A stretch of 64,000 nt of DNA from Clavibacter michiganensis (GTDB lineage: Bacteria; Actinomycetota; Actinomycetes; Actinomycetales; Microbacteriaceae): NCBI RefSeq assembly GCF_002151125.1, contig NZ_MDJZ01000005.1:62001-126000 (forward strand), given 5' to 3'. This document shows positions 36,789 to 45,653 of the stretch, one piece after another. Both the position numbers and the translations under genes were made by a program. How positions within the stretch are numbered: the first letter of the stretch is position 1; each line of letters begins with the position of its first letter. Under the pieces are notes generated by a model, which saw nothing but the letters and a program-made list of their open reading frames with translations, was not told where the DNA came from and searched no databases.

Positions 36789-37442
36789 GTGACCTCCGCG
36801 CCCTCCTCCCCCGGCCCCGACGGGCTCCTGTTCGTGTTCGACATGGACGACGTGCTGTACGACCACGACTGGCGCGGGCCCGCGGACCGCATCATGGCGG
36901 CGACCGGGTACGACCTCCCGGAGCTGCGTCGCCGCTGGTACAACGACGACGGCGAGTGGGCCGCGGAGGCCGGGCGCTTCGACGCCGACTCCTACCTCCC
37001 CGCGTTCTGCGCCGCGGTGGGCGTCGAGATGGACGAGGACGAGTGGGTGCGCCGCCGCCGCGCGTCGATGGTCGTCCGCCCGCAGGCGCTCGAGGCCGTG
37101 GCGCGGGCGCGCGAGGCCGGGCGGATCACGCTGCTCACCAACAACAACGCGCTCGCCGCGCGGCACCTTGCGGAGCTCGCGCACGAGCTGGTGCCGCTGT
37201 TCGGCGTGGAGCACATGCGCACGTCGAGCGGGTACGGCGCGCGCAAGCCGGACCCGGCCGTGTTCCACGGGGTGCTCGCGGCCTACGGGCACCCGGCCGA
37301 GCGCACGTTCTTCGCCGACGACCGCGAGGACAACGTCGCGTCGGCGCGCGGGGTCGGCATCACCGGCCACCACGTGCGCGGGGACGGGGACCTGCTGCCG
37401 GCGGTCGAGGCGTTCATCCGTCGGCACGCGCCCCGGAGCTGA
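36789..37442 (+). CDS. HAD family hydrolase
   Basis: Haloacid dehalogenase-like hydrolase of 217 aa, probably a phosphatase. Motif I is FDMDDVLYD (nucleophile Asp and general acid Asp, residues about 15-19), motif II LLTNNN, motif III Lys in ARKPDPAVF and motif [13 protein letters not shown] helical cap of type C1 lies between motifs I and II. The substrate is unknown. It is the only plus-strand gene inside the rho-to-atp block, placed between prmC and tsaC, with its own -10 element and its own terminator. It may be an insertion into an older operon. Confidence 0.87.
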   Translation: MTSAPSSPGPDGLLFVFDMDDVLYDHDWRGPADRIMAATGYDLPELRRRWYNDDGEWAAEAGRFDADSYLPAFCAAVGVEMDEDEWVRRRRASMVVRPQALEAVARAREAGRITLLTNNNALAARHLAELAHELVPLFGVEHMRTSSGYGARKPDPAVFHGVLAAYGHPAERTFFADDREDNVASARGVGITGHHVRGDGDLLPAVEAFIRRHAPRS

Positions 37443-37443
37443 G

Positions 37444-37514
37444 CCGCACCGGGCGGGAGCCCTCTCGAGCTCGAGCCCGAGCCGCCTCGGGCCGGAGCCG
37501 GCTGGCCGGTGCGG
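37444..37514. terminator. nested bidirectional hairpin after HAD and prmC
   Basis: An outer 9-bp stem (37444-37452 with 37506-37514) encloses an inner 7-bp stem (37475-37481 with 37486-37492). It fills the convergent gap between the HAD and prmC stops. Confidence 0.6.
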
Positions 37515-37521
37515 ATCCGCG

Positions 37522-38397
37522 TCAGCGCAGCGCGGTCGTGGCCCGGTCGCGCCGGGTGAGGTCCCGGTGGGTGGCGGTCGCGCGCCAGCCGTCGGCGTCG
37601 AGCAACGCGCGGATCGCGTCGCCCTGCAGCTCGCCGTGCTCGATCACGAGCGCGCCGCCCGGGTGCAGCAGCCGCCGCGCGGTCGTCGACACGAGCCGCA
37701 CGACGTCGAGGCCGTCCGATCCGCCGTAGAGCGCGAGCGCGGGGTCGTGCAGCCGCACCTCGGGGTCGCGCGGGATCGCGTCGACCGGGATGTAGGGCGG
37801 GTTCGAGACGACGACCGAGACCGTGCCGTCGAGCTCGGGGAACGCGTCGGCGAGGTCGCCGAGGACGAGGTGCACGTCGGGCGCGAGGCGGGCGACGTTG
37901 CGGGCCGTCCACGCGTGCGCCGCGGGCGAGACCTCGATCGCGTGCACGCGCGCGTGCGGCACCTCGGTGGCGAGGGCCAGGGCGAGGGCGCCGGATCCCG
38001 TGCCGAGGTCGACCGCGACGGGCGCCTCGCCGGTGGCCGCGCCCAGGGCGTCGATCGCGAGCTGCGCCACGTGCTCCGTCTCGGGCCGCGGCACGAAGAC
38101 GCCCGGGCCCACGAGGAGCTCGAGCGAGCGGAAGTGCGCGACGCCCGTGATGTGCTGCAGCGGCTCGCGGCTCGCCCGGCGGGCGGTCAGCTCCAGGACG
38201 CGGGCGGCGTCCGCGGCGGCGACGGGCGCGCGCGTGATGGCGCGCGACTGCACCTGCCCGCGGGACAGGCCGAGGACGTGGCCGACGAGGAGCTCCGCGT
38301 CGACCGCGGGATCCTCGATGCCGGCCGCCGCGAGCGCCTGGCCGACGCGCATGCGGAGGGCGTCCACGGTCTCCGGGACGCCCTCCCCGTCAGCCAC
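37522..38397 (-). CDS. prmC: release factor glutamine methyltransferase
   Basis: SAM-dependent enzyme (291 aa) that methylates the Gln of the GGQ motif in release factors. An N-terminal helical domain ([18 protein letters not shown]) recognises the release factor; the catalytic domain has [10 protein letters not shown], the SAM motif [13 protein letters not shown] (about residues 128-140) and the NPPYIP active-site motif. It lies 18 nt downstream of prfA, its substrate's gene, on the same strand. GTG at 38397 is the start. The transcript now ends at the hairpin 37444-37514 and not in tsaC, because the HAD gene separates them. Confidence 0.95.
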   Translation of the reverse strand: MADGEGVPETVDALRMRVGQALAAAGIEDPAVDAELLVGHVLGLSRGQVQSRAITRAPVAAADAARVLELTARRASREPLQHITGVAHFRSLELLVGPGVFVPRPETEHVAQLAIDALGAATGEAPVAVDLGTGSGALALALATEVPHARVHAIEVSPAAHAWTARNVARLAPDVHLVLGDLADAFPELDGTVSVVVSNPPYIPVDAIPRDPEVRLHDPALALYGGSDGLDVVRLVSTTARRLLHPGGALVIEHGELQGDAIRALLDADGWRATATHRDLTRRDRATTALR

Positions 38398-38415
38398 GAG
38401 CGGAGGGACCGCGCG

Positions 38416-39495
38416 TCACGCGTCGGTCCCGAGCGCGTCGAGCCGCGCCTCCTCGTCGGCCAGGATGCAGGACTCCACGACCGGGTCGAGGGCACCGTCC
38501 ATCACGACGTCGAGGTTGTACGCCTTGTACCCGGTGCGGTGGTCCGCGATGCGGTTCTCCGGGAAGTTGTACGTGCGGATGCGCTCGGACCGGTCCATCG
38601 TGCGGATCTGGCTGCGGCGCACGGCCGAGGCCTCCGCGTCGATCTCCTCCTGCTGCTTCGCGAGCACGCGGGCGCGCAGCACGCGCATGCCCGCCTCGCG
38701 GTTCTGCAGCTGGCTCTTCTCGTTCTGCATCGCGACCACGATGCCCGTGGGCAGGTGGGTGATGCGGACGGCGGAGTCGGTCGTGTTGACCGACTGGCCG
38801 CCGGGGCCGGACGAGCGGTACACGTCGATCTTGAGGTCGTTGGGGTCGATGGCGACCTCCTCGACCTCCTCGACCTCGGGGATCACGAGCACGCCCGCGG
38901 CGGACGTGTGGATGCGCCCCTGCGACTCGGTCGCCGGCACGCGCTGCACGCGGTGCACGCCGCCCTCGTACTTGAGGTGCGCCCACACGCCGAGCGCGGG
39001 GTCGTCCGAGGTGCCCTTGATGGCGACCTGCACGTCCTTGTATCCGCCGAGGTCGCTCTGCGTCTGGCTGAGGATCTCGGTCTTCCAGCGGCGCGACTCG
39101 GCGTAGTGCAGGTACATCCGCAGCAGGTCGGCGGCGAACAGCGCGCTCTCGGCGCCGCCCTCCCCCATCTTGATCTCCATGATGACGTCGCGCGCGTCGT
39201 CGGGGTCGCGCGGGATGAGGAGCCGGCGGAGCCTCTCCTGCGCCTGGTCGAGCGCCTGCTCGAGGCCGGGGATCTCCTCGGCGAACGCCGGGTCCTCCTC
39301 GGCCAGCTCGCGCGCGGCCGACAGGTCGTCCGTGAGCTGGGTCCACTCCGCGTGGGCGGCGACGATCCGGCTCAGCTCCGCGTAGCGGCGGTTGACCTTG
39401 CGCGAGCGCGACGCGTCGGCGTGCAGCTCGGGGTCGCCGAGCTGCTGCTGGAGCTCCTCGTGCTCCTCCAGCAGCTGGACGACGGACTCGAACAC
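38416..39495 (-). CDS. prfA: peptide chain release factor 1
   Basis: RF1, 359 aa, decodes UAA and UAG stop codons. The tripeptide anticodon region is RVPATESQG (P-A-T), and the catalytic GGQ lies in [16 protein letters not shown] near residue 232. N-terminal coiled-coil and C-terminal segments ([23 protein letters not shown]) are normal. GTG at 39495 gives the usual length and start (F-E-S-V); an A/G-rich stretch (gagcgag) precedes it. It begins 5 nt after the rho stop. RF1 reads the TAG found in the broken gene at 5190-5477. Confidence 0.96.
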   Translation of the reverse strand: MFESVVQLLEEHEELQQQLGDPELHADASRSRKVNRRYAELSRIVAAHAEWTQLTDDLSAARELAEEDPAFAEEIPGLEQALDQAQERLRRLLIPRDPDDARDVIMEIKMGEGGAESALFAADLLRMYLHYAESRRWKTEILSQTQSDLGGYKDVQVAIKGTSDDPALGVWAHLKYEGGVHRVQRVPATESQGRIHTSAAGVLVIPEVEEVEEVAIDPNDLKIDVYRSSGPGGQSVNTTDSAVRITHLPTGIVVAMQNEKSQLQNREAGMRVLRARVLAKQQEEIDAEASAVRRSQIRTMDRSERIRTYNFPENRIADHRTGYKAYNLDVVMDGALDPVVESCILADEEARLDALGTDA

Positions 39496-39500
39496 CTCGC

Positions 39501-41990
39501 TCAGCCCTTCTCGTGCGCGCCGTGCCCGTGGCTCTGGTGGGACACGCCGTTGCCGGTGTTGGGCATGGAGGCCTGGACCTTCATGAGGAACTCGACGTTG
39601 GAGGTCGTCTCCTTCAGGCGGCTGAGGACGATCTCGAGGGCCTGCTGCTGCTCGAGCCCGGCGAGGGCGCGACGCAGCTTCCAGGTGACCTTGACCTCGT
39701 CGGCGCCCATGAGCATCTCCTCGCGGCGGGTACCGGAGGCGTTGACGTCGACGGCGGGGAAGATGCGCTTGTCGGCGAGGGCGCGCGAGAGGCGGAGCTC
39801 CATGTTGCCGGTGCCCTTGAACTCCTCGAAGATCACCTCGTCCATCTTGGAGCCGGTCTCCACGAGCGCCGTGGCGAGGATCGTGAGCGATCCGCCGTGC
39901 TCGATGTTGCGCGCGGCGCCGAAGAAGCGCTTCGGCGGGTAGAGCGCCGACGAGTCGACGCCGCCCGAGAGGATCCGGCCGGACGCCGGGGCCGCGAGGT
40001 TGTACGCGCGGCCGAGGCGGGTGATGGAGTCGAGCAGCACGACCACGTCGTGGCCGAGCTCCACGAGGCGCTTCGCGCGCTCGATGGCGAGCTCGGCGAC
40101 CGTGGTGTGGTCCTCGGCGGGACGGTCGAAGGTCGAGGCGATGACCTCGCCCTTCACCGTGCGCTGCATGTCGGTGACCTCCTCGGGACGCTCGTCGACC
40201 AGCACGACCATGAGGTGGACCTCGGGGTTGTTGGTGGCGATGGCGTTCGCGATGGCCTGGAGCACGAGCGTCTTGCCGGCCTTGGGCGGCGAGACGATGA
40301 GGCCGCGCTGGCCCTTGCCGATCGGCGACACGAGGTCGATGATCCGCGTGGTCAGCTTCGCCGGCTCGGTCTCGAGGCTCAGGCGGTCCTGCGGGTACAG
40401 CGGCGTGAGCTTGCCGAACTCGACGCGGTTCGCGGCCTCCTCGGGCGGCAGGCCGTTGACCGAGTCGATCTTCACGATCGCGTTGTACTTCTGGCGGCTC
40501 TGGCTGTCGTTCTCGCGCGGCTGGCGGATGGCGCCGACGATGGCGTCGCCCTTGCGCAGCGAGTGCTTCTTGACCTGGCCGAGCGAGACGTAGACGTCGT
40601 TCGTGCCGGGCAGGTAGCCGCTCGTGCGGACGAACGCGTAGTTGTCGAGCACGTCGAGGATGCCGGCGACGGGCAGGAGGACGTCGTCCTCGGTGACCTC
40701 GGGCTCGAAGTCGTCGCTGCCCTGGCCGCGGCCGCGCTTGCGGTCGCGGTACCGGCTGCGGCCGCCGCGGTCGTCGTCGCGGCCGACGTCGGCGCGGGCC
40801 TGGTCGGCGCGCACGTCCTGCTGGCGGTCGCCCTGGCCGCGGCCGTTCTGGCGCTGGCGGCCCGTGCGGGCCTCCTCCTGCGCCTCGTCGTCGGCGTCGG
40901 GCTCGCGGGGTGCCTGCTCGCGCGGCGCCTGGTCGCGGCCGCCCTGCTGCTGGTCGTCCTGGTCGCGTCCGCGGTCGCGGTTGCGGCGGTTGCGGCTGCG
41001 GTTGCGGCCGCCCTCGCGACCCTCGCGGCCCTGGTCGTCGCGGCGTCCGCCCTGCTCGTCGGAGTCGCGGTCTTCGCGCTGCTGGTCGGCCTGCTCGTTC
41101 GCGGCGGGCGCCTCGGCGGCTGCGGCCTCGGCGGGCGCGTCCTGCGCGGCGCCGCGGTCGGCGCCGTCCTGGGCGTCGCGGCCGCCGCGGCGTCGGCCGC
41201 GGCCGGAGCGCGGCGCGGGGGCCTGCTCCTCGGTCGGCGACTCGGCGGCGGGCGCCTCGGCGGCGGGTGCATCCGTGTCGGCGGGGACGAGCTGGTCGGC
41301 CGTCTGGCCGCTGTTCACGTGCTGCGCGGCCTGGCGCGGGGCCTCGGCGGCGGGGTCCACGACGCCGGAGCTCGTGGCACGGCGGGATCCGCGGCCGGAG
41401 CGCGCGGGCGCCTCGGTGCGGGGAGCCTCGGTGCGGGGCTCCTCGGTGCGGCCGCCCGTGGCCTCGGCGATGCGGGACTCGAGGCCGGTGCCCGCGGGTT
41501 CGGCGGCGGGCACCTCGACGGTCTCGGCGATGCGCTCGGGGACGATGCGCGCGGTGCTGGCGCGGCGGGATCCGCGGCCGGAGCGCGCGGGCTGCTCGGC
41601 CGGGGCCTCTGCGGCAGGCGCCTCGGCGGGGGTCGCGTCCGCGACGGGGGCGGCGTCCGCGGTCGGGGCGGCGTCGGCGGCGACGGGCTCCGAGGCGGGG
41701 GCCTCCTCGACGGCGGTCTCGGAGTCCGCGGCGGTCTCGGCGGCCGCCTCGTCCGCGGAGGCGGGGGTCGCGTCGCCGGACACGGCGGGCGCATCGGAGG
41801 CGGGAGCCGCCTCGTCGGCGGGGGCGGTGATCCCCCGGGCTGCCTGGATCTCGGAGATCGCGGTCACGAGCTCGCCCTTCCGGAGCTTGGAGCCGCCCGG
41901 GATCCCGAGCTCGGAGGCGATGGCCTGGAGCTGGGAGACGCGGAGCGCGCTCAGGTCCGCGGTGGTGGCGCGGGTGTCGACATCGGTCAT
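39501..41990 (-). CDS. rho: transcription termination factor Rho with large insert
   Basis: RNA-dependent ATPase that ends transcription, 829 aa, about twice the E. coli length. Residues 1-50 are the Rho_N/SAP-like domain ([21 protein letters not shown]). Residues about 55-400 are a low-complexity insert, Ala/Glu/Pro-rich first and then Arg/Asp/Gly/Gln-rich with repeated SGRGSRRA and RDRG-type units. Then come the primary RNA-binding domain ([20 protein letters not shown]) and the ATPase core with Walker A SPPKAGKT near residue 565, and [10 protein letters not shown]. The end is His/Gly-rich ([12 protein letters not shown]). Such inserts are typical of actinobacterial Rho and may add RNA binding. 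It is first in the rho-prfA-prmC unit, after a 293-nt leader. Confidence 0.96.
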   Translation of the reverse strand: MTDVDTRATTADLSALRVSQLQAIASELGIPGGSKLRKGELVTAISEIQAARGITAPADEAAPASDAPAVSGDATPASADEAAAETAADSETAVEEAPASEPVAADAAPTADAAPVADATPAEAPAAEAPAEQPARSGRGSRRASTARIVPERIAETVEVPAAEPAGTGLESRIAEATGGRTEEPRTEAPRTEAPARSGRGSRRATSSGVVDPAAEAPRQAAQHVNSGQTADQLVPADTDAPAAEAPAAESPTEEQAPAPRSGRGRRRGGRDAQDGADRGAAQDAPAEAAAAEAPAANEQADQQREDRDSDEQGGRRDDQGREGREGGRNRSRNRRNRDRGRDQDDQQQGGRDQAPREQAPREPDADDEAQEEARTGRQRQNGRGQGDRQQDVRADQARADVGRDDDRGGRSRYRDRKRGRGQGSDDFEPEVTEDDVLLPVAGILDVLDNYAFVRTSGYLPGTNDVYVSLGQVKKHSLRKGDAIVGAIRQPRENDSQSRQKYNAIVKIDSVNGLPPEEAANRVEFGKLTPLYPQDRLSLETEPAKLTTRIIDLVSPIGKGQRGLIVSPPKAGKTLVLQAIANAIATNNPEVHLMVVLVDERPEEVTDMQRTVKGEVIASTFDRPAEDHTTVAELAIERAKRLVELGHDVVVLLDSITRLGRAYNLAAPASGRILSGGVDSSALYPPKRFFGAARNIEHGGSLTILATALVETGSKMDEVIFEEFKGTGNMELRLSRALADKRIFPAVDVNASGTRREEMLMGADEVKVTWKLRRALAGLEQQQALEIVLSRLKETTSNVEFLMKVQASMPNTGNGVSHQSHGHGAHEKG

Positions 41991-42283
41991 GTGCGTGGGT
42001 CCTTTCCCCGATCCGCCGGGACGAAGCCCGTGCGGAGGAGAGCCGATCGCGTGTGTCTCTGCGAAAGCGGCGGACGGTCTGATTCCGTCCGGAGCTGCTG
42101 TCGGGCACGGAGGCACGGGATCTTGCAGAGACGACAGCGGGTGAGTGGTGAGAACGACCACCGGGACCGGATCTCCGACGCGCATGCGTGGATCCGTTGA
42201 TTCCGGGGTCGCGATGAGCCTAGCACCCGGCACCCCGCCCGCGCAGGGAGCGGCGCGCCGGGTGCGGGATCCACGCGATCCGG
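41991..42283 (-). promoter_or_regulatory. rho leader and promoter region
   Basis: Gene-free 293 nt between thrB and rho. On the minus strand TGCTAGGCT (hexamer 42222-42217) is a plausible extended -10, giving a leader of about 220 nt. Inside it, TCTCTGC/GCAGAGA inverted repeats (42056-42062 and 42114-42120) and a small ggacgg/ccgtcc hairpin near 42072-42090 are visible. rho is autoregulated in other bacteria; a Rho-dependent site here would be consistent, but this is inference. Confidence 0.4.
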
Positions 42284-43249
42284 CTAGGCGGCGGGCGCGG
42301 ATCCCTCGTCGACGACTTGGACGGTGGAGCCCTTGAGGTCGACGGCGAGCATGAGCGCGGTCCAGGGGTTCGTGCTGCGCTCGGCGACGAGCTCGGCGGC
42401 CGTGAGGCGCTGGCCCGGATCGCTGCCGAGGACGAGGAGCGACGGCCCGGCACCCGACACCACGGCCGCGAAGCCGCGCTCGCGGAGCAGGTGGACGAGC
42501 TCGTTCGTCTCCGGCATGGCGGCGGCGCGGTAGTCCTGGTGCAGCCGGTCCTCGGTGGCCGCGAGCAGCAGCTCGGGGCTCTGGATGAGCGCGGCGATGA
42601 GCAGCGCCGAGCGGGAGACGTTGAAGATCGCGTCCTCGTGCGGGACGGACTCGGGCTGCAGGCTGCGGGCGAGCGCGGTGGACATGGTCGCCACCGGCAC
42701 CAGCACGAGCGGCGAGACCCCGCGGTGCACGGCGAGCTTCTTGTGCTGCGGGCCCTGGCCGTCGACCCACGCGATGGTGAGGCCGCCGAAGAGCGCGGGC
42801 GCCACGTTGTCGGGGTGCCCCTCCATCTCGGTGGCGAGGCGGAGGAGCGCGTCGGCGTCGATCTCGACCGTGCCGGCGAGCAGGCCCTGGGCAGCCATGA
42901 TCCCGGACACGATGGCGGCGCCGGAGGATCCGAGGCCGCGGCCGTGCGGGATCCGGTTCTCCGCGACGAGGTCGAGGCCCGGCATGGGCTGGTCGAACGC
43001 GGCGAACGTGTGGGCGATGGCCGTGACGACGAGGTTCGTCTCGTCGGTCGGCACCTCGCCCGCGCCGACGCCGCGGACGTCGACCGTGGCGCCGGGCGCC
43101 TCGCGCACCGTCACCGTGAGGTCGTCGTAGAGCGCGAGCGCGAGTCCGAGCGTGTCGAAGCCGGGGCCGAGGTTGGCGCTCGTCGCGGGCACGCGCACCT
43201 GCACGCGCCGCCCGGCGGGGAGCGCCGAGGTCATCGGACCGTCGGTCAC
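42284..43249 (-). CDS. thrB: homoserine kinase
   Basis: GHMP-family kinase (321 aa) that phosphorylates L-homoserine with ATP for threonine synthesis. Motifs: VRVPATSANLGPGFDTLGLAL at the N-terminus, the ATP loop IPHGRGLGSSGAAIV near residue 93 and the C-terminal VSGAGPSLLVL. GTG at 43249 overlaps the thrC stop as GTGA, so it is preferred over the ATG at 43234. Last gene of the lysA-hom-thrC-thrB chain. Forty nt after its stop the chain meets the region upstream of rho, and no strong hairpin lies between. Confidence 0.95.
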   Translation of the reverse strand: MTDGPMTSALPAGRRVQVRVPATSANLGPGFDTLGLALALYDDLTVTVREAPGATVDVRGVGAGEVPTDETNLVVTAIAHTFAAFDQPMPGLDLVAENRIPHGRGLGSSGAAIVSGIMAAQGLLAGTVEIDADALLRLATEMEGHPDNVAPALFGGLTIAWVDGQGPQHKKLAVHRGVSPLVLVPVATMSTALARSLQPESVPHEDAIFNVSRSALLIAALIQSPELLLAATEDRLHQDYRAAAMPETNELVHLLRERGFAAVVSGAGPSLLVLGSDPGQRLTAAELVAERSTNPWTALMLAVDLKGSTVQVVDEGSAPAA

Positions 43250-44322
43250 GACGCGACCAGGTCGAGGACGCCCGCGATCTCGGCGACGTCGACGCCGACG
43301 CTCGTGGGGGCGACGTCCGAGCCGTCCGCGGTGCGGAGCGCCCACTGCGGGTCCTTCAGGCCGTGGCCCGTGACCGTGAGGACGACCGTCGCGCCCTTCG
43401 GGATCTGCCCGGCCTCCGCGCGCTCGAGGAGCCCGGCGACGCTGATGGCCGACGCGGGCTCGACGAAGATGCCGACCTCGGCCGACAGGATTCGGTGCGC
43501 CTCGAGGATCTTCGCGTCCGAGATGGCGCCGAAGTAGCCGTCGGTGAGCAGCTGCGCCTCGAGGGCGAGCTTCCACGAGGCGGGGTTGCCGATGCGGATG
43601 GCGCTCGCGATCGTGTCGGGGTCCTTGACGATGGCGCCGTCGACGATGGGCGCGCTGCCCGCGGCCTGGAAGCCGAACATGCGCGGCAGCTTGGTGGCGT
43701 TGCCCGCCTCGAGGTCCTCGCGGTAGCCGCGCGTGTACGCCGTGTAGTTGCCGGCGTTGCCGACGGGGATGAGGTGGAAGTCGGGCGCGTCGCCCAGCAC
43801 CTCGACGACCTCGAACGCGCCCGTCTTCTGGCCCTCGATGCGGTCGTTGTTGACGCTGTTGACGAGGTGCACCGGGTAGTTGGCGCTGAGCTCGCGCGCG
43901 ATGTCGAGGCAGTCGTCGAAGTTGCCGCGCACCTGGAGCAGCTGCGCGTCGTGGGCGACGGCCTGGCTGAGCTTGCCCATCGCGATCTTGCCCTCGGGCA
44001 CGAGCACGGCGGCCGTGATGCCCGCGTGCGTCGCGTACGCCGCGGCCGAGGCCGACGTGTTGCCGGTCGAGGCGCAGATGACGGCCTTCGCGCCGTGCTC
44101 GACGGCCTTCGAGATCGCCATCGTCATGCCGCGGTCCTTGAAGGATCCCGTCGGGTTCATGCCCTCGTACTTGACCCACACCTGCGCGCCCGTGCGCGCG
44201 GACAGGGCCGGCGCGGGGATGAGCGGCGTGCCGCCCTCGCCGAGCGTGACGATCGGGGTGGCGTCCGTGACGTCGAGGCGGTCGGCGTATTCGCGGAGCA
44301 GTCCGCGCCATTGGTGGGCCAT
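43246..44322 (-). CDS. thrC: threonine synthase
   Basis: PLP enzyme (358 aa) that converts O-phosphohomoserine to threonine. The PLP lysine lies in NPTGSFKDRGM (about residue 60), the phosphate-binding glycine loop in PVGNAGNYTAY, and EGKIAMGKLSQA and TGHGLKDP follow. It is the short class typical of Actinobacteria. ATG at 44322 overlaps the hom stop as TGATG, and its own stop overlaps the thrB start, so the three threonine enzymes are translated as a coupled set. Confidence 0.96.
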   Translation of the reverse strand: MAHQWRGLLREYADRLDVTDATPIVTLGEGGTPLIPAPALSARTGAQVWVKYEGMNPTGSFKDRGMTMAISKAVEHGAKAVICASTGNTSASAAAYATHAGITAAVLVPEGKIAMGKLSQAVAHDAQLLQVRGNFDDCLDIARELSANYPVHLVNSVNNDRIEGQKTGAFEVVEVLGDAPDFHLIPVGNAGNYTAYTRGYREDLEAGNATKLPRMFGFQAAGSAPIVDGAIVKDPDTIASAIRIGNPASWKLALEAQLLTDGYFGAISDAKILEAHRILSAEVGIFVEPASAISVAGLLERAEAGQIPKGATVVLTVTGHGLKDPQWALRTADGSDVAPTSVGVDVAEIAGVLDLVAS

Positions 44323-45653
44323 CAGGCTCCTTCTACTCGGAGGACGCTCGCGACTGCCGTCACCGCGTCGAGGTTCGAGACCGCGTCGACGGTGGCCCGG
44401 AGGGCCGCGTCGGTGGCGCGGTGCGTGCCGATCACCAGGCTAGCGGTGGGCCGGGCGCCCGCCCCTCCCGCCACGGGGGCCTGGTGCGTGGTCTGCTCGA
44501 GCGTCTCCACGGAGACGCCCTGCTCGCTGAACAGGTGCGCGATGCGGGCGAGCACGCCCGGCTCGTCCGCGACCTGCAGCGTGATCTGGTACTGGGTCGT
44601 GATCGCGCCGACGGGCAGCGTCTCGAGGTCCGCGTGCGTCGACTCCGCGACGCCCGGGCCGCCGACGACGTGGCGGCGCGCGGCCGAGACGACGTCGCCG
44701 AGCACGGCGGAGGCGGTCTGCACTCCCCCGGCGCCCGCGCCGTAGAACATCAGGTCGCCCGCGGCCTCGGCCTCGACGAAGACCGCGTTGTTGGCGCCGT
44801 GCACGGCGGCGAGCGGGTGGTCGCGCGGCACCAGCGCCGGGTAGACGCGGGCGGAGACGGCGTCGCGGCCGGTGGCGGGATCCGTGAGGCGCTCGCAGAT
44901 GGCGAGCAGCTTGATCACGTATCCGGCCTTGCGCGCCGAGTCGAACTGCGCCGCCGACAGGCCCGTGATGCCCTCGCGGTGCACGGCCTCGACGGGCACG
45001 CGGGTGTGGAAGGCGAGGCTCGCGAGGATGGCGGCCTTCTGGGCGGCGTCGTAGCCCTCGATGTCGGCCGTGGGATCCGCCTCCGCGTAGCCGAGCTCGG
45101 TGGCCGTGGCGAGCGCCTCGTCGAAGCCGAGCCCGTGGGCGTCCATCTCGTCGAGGATGTAGTTGGTGGTGCCGTTGACGATGCCGAGGATCCGCTCGAC
45201 CCGGTCACCCGCGAGGCTGTCGCGCAGCGGCCGGATGATGGGGATCGCGCCCGCGACGGCGGCCTCGTAGTAGAGCTGGGCGCCGACCTGCTCGGCCGCC
45301 TCGAAGAGCTCCGGTCCGTGCGTCGCGAGCAGCGCCTTGTTGGCCGTCACGACGTCCGCGCCCGAGGCGATGGCCGCGAGGATGTGGGTGCGGGCGGGCT
45401 CGATGCCGCCCATCAGCTCGATGACGATGTCGGCGCCGAGGATGAGCGACTCGGCGTCCGTCGTGAGCAGCTCCCGGGGGACCGACGGGTCGCGCGGCGC
45501 GTCGGCGTCGCGCACCGCGATGCCCACGAGCTCGAGCCGGGCGCCCACGCGCTGCGCCAGCTCCTCGCCGTGCTCCCGCATGAGGCGCGCCACCTGGGTG
45601 CCGACCGAGCCGCAGCCCAGCAGGGCGACGCGCAGGTTCCGGTACTCGATCAT
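44322..45653 (-). CDS. hom: homoserine dehydrogenase with ACT domain
   Basis: NAD(P)-dependent enzyme (443 aa) that reduces aspartate semialdehyde to homoserine. Rossmann motif VALLGCGSVGTQVARL at residues 8-23; catalytic region VTANKALLATHG, GIVNGTTNYIL and the YAEADPTADIEGYDAAQK block with the catalytic Lys/Asp. The C-terminal 90 residues are an ACT domain (ITLQVADEPGVLARIAHLFSEQ) that usually gives threonine feedback inhibition. ATG at 45653 overlaps the lysA stop (ATGA). It is not fused to aspartokinase. Confidence 0.96.
   Translation of the reverse strand: MIEYRNLRVALLGCGSVGTQVARLMREHGEELAQRVGARLELVGIAVRDADAPRDPSVPRELLTTDAESLILGADIVIELMGGIEPARTHILAAIASGADVVTANKALLATHGPELFEAAEQVGAQLYYEAAVAGAIPIIRPLRDSLAGDRVERILGIVNGTTNYILDEMDAHGLGFDEALATATELGYAEADPTADIEGYDAAQKAAILASLAFHTRVPVEAVHREGITGLSAAQFDSARKAGYVIKLLAICERLTDPATGRDAVSARVYPALVPRDHPLAAVHGANNAVFVEAEAAGDLMFYGAGAGGVQTASAVLGDVVSAARRHVVGGPGVAESTHADLETLPVGAITTQYQITLQVADEPGVLARIAHLFSEQGVSVETLEQTTHQAPVAGGAGARPTASLVIGTHRATDAALRATVDAVSNLDAVTAVASVLRVEGA

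Noticed and set aside
39513-42200. A plus-strand frame of nearly 900 residues rich in Gly/Leu/Val opposite rho
   Set aside because: It mirrors the low-complexity Rho insert; it has no start signal, no known motif, and periodicity explained by the repeated codons on the other strand.
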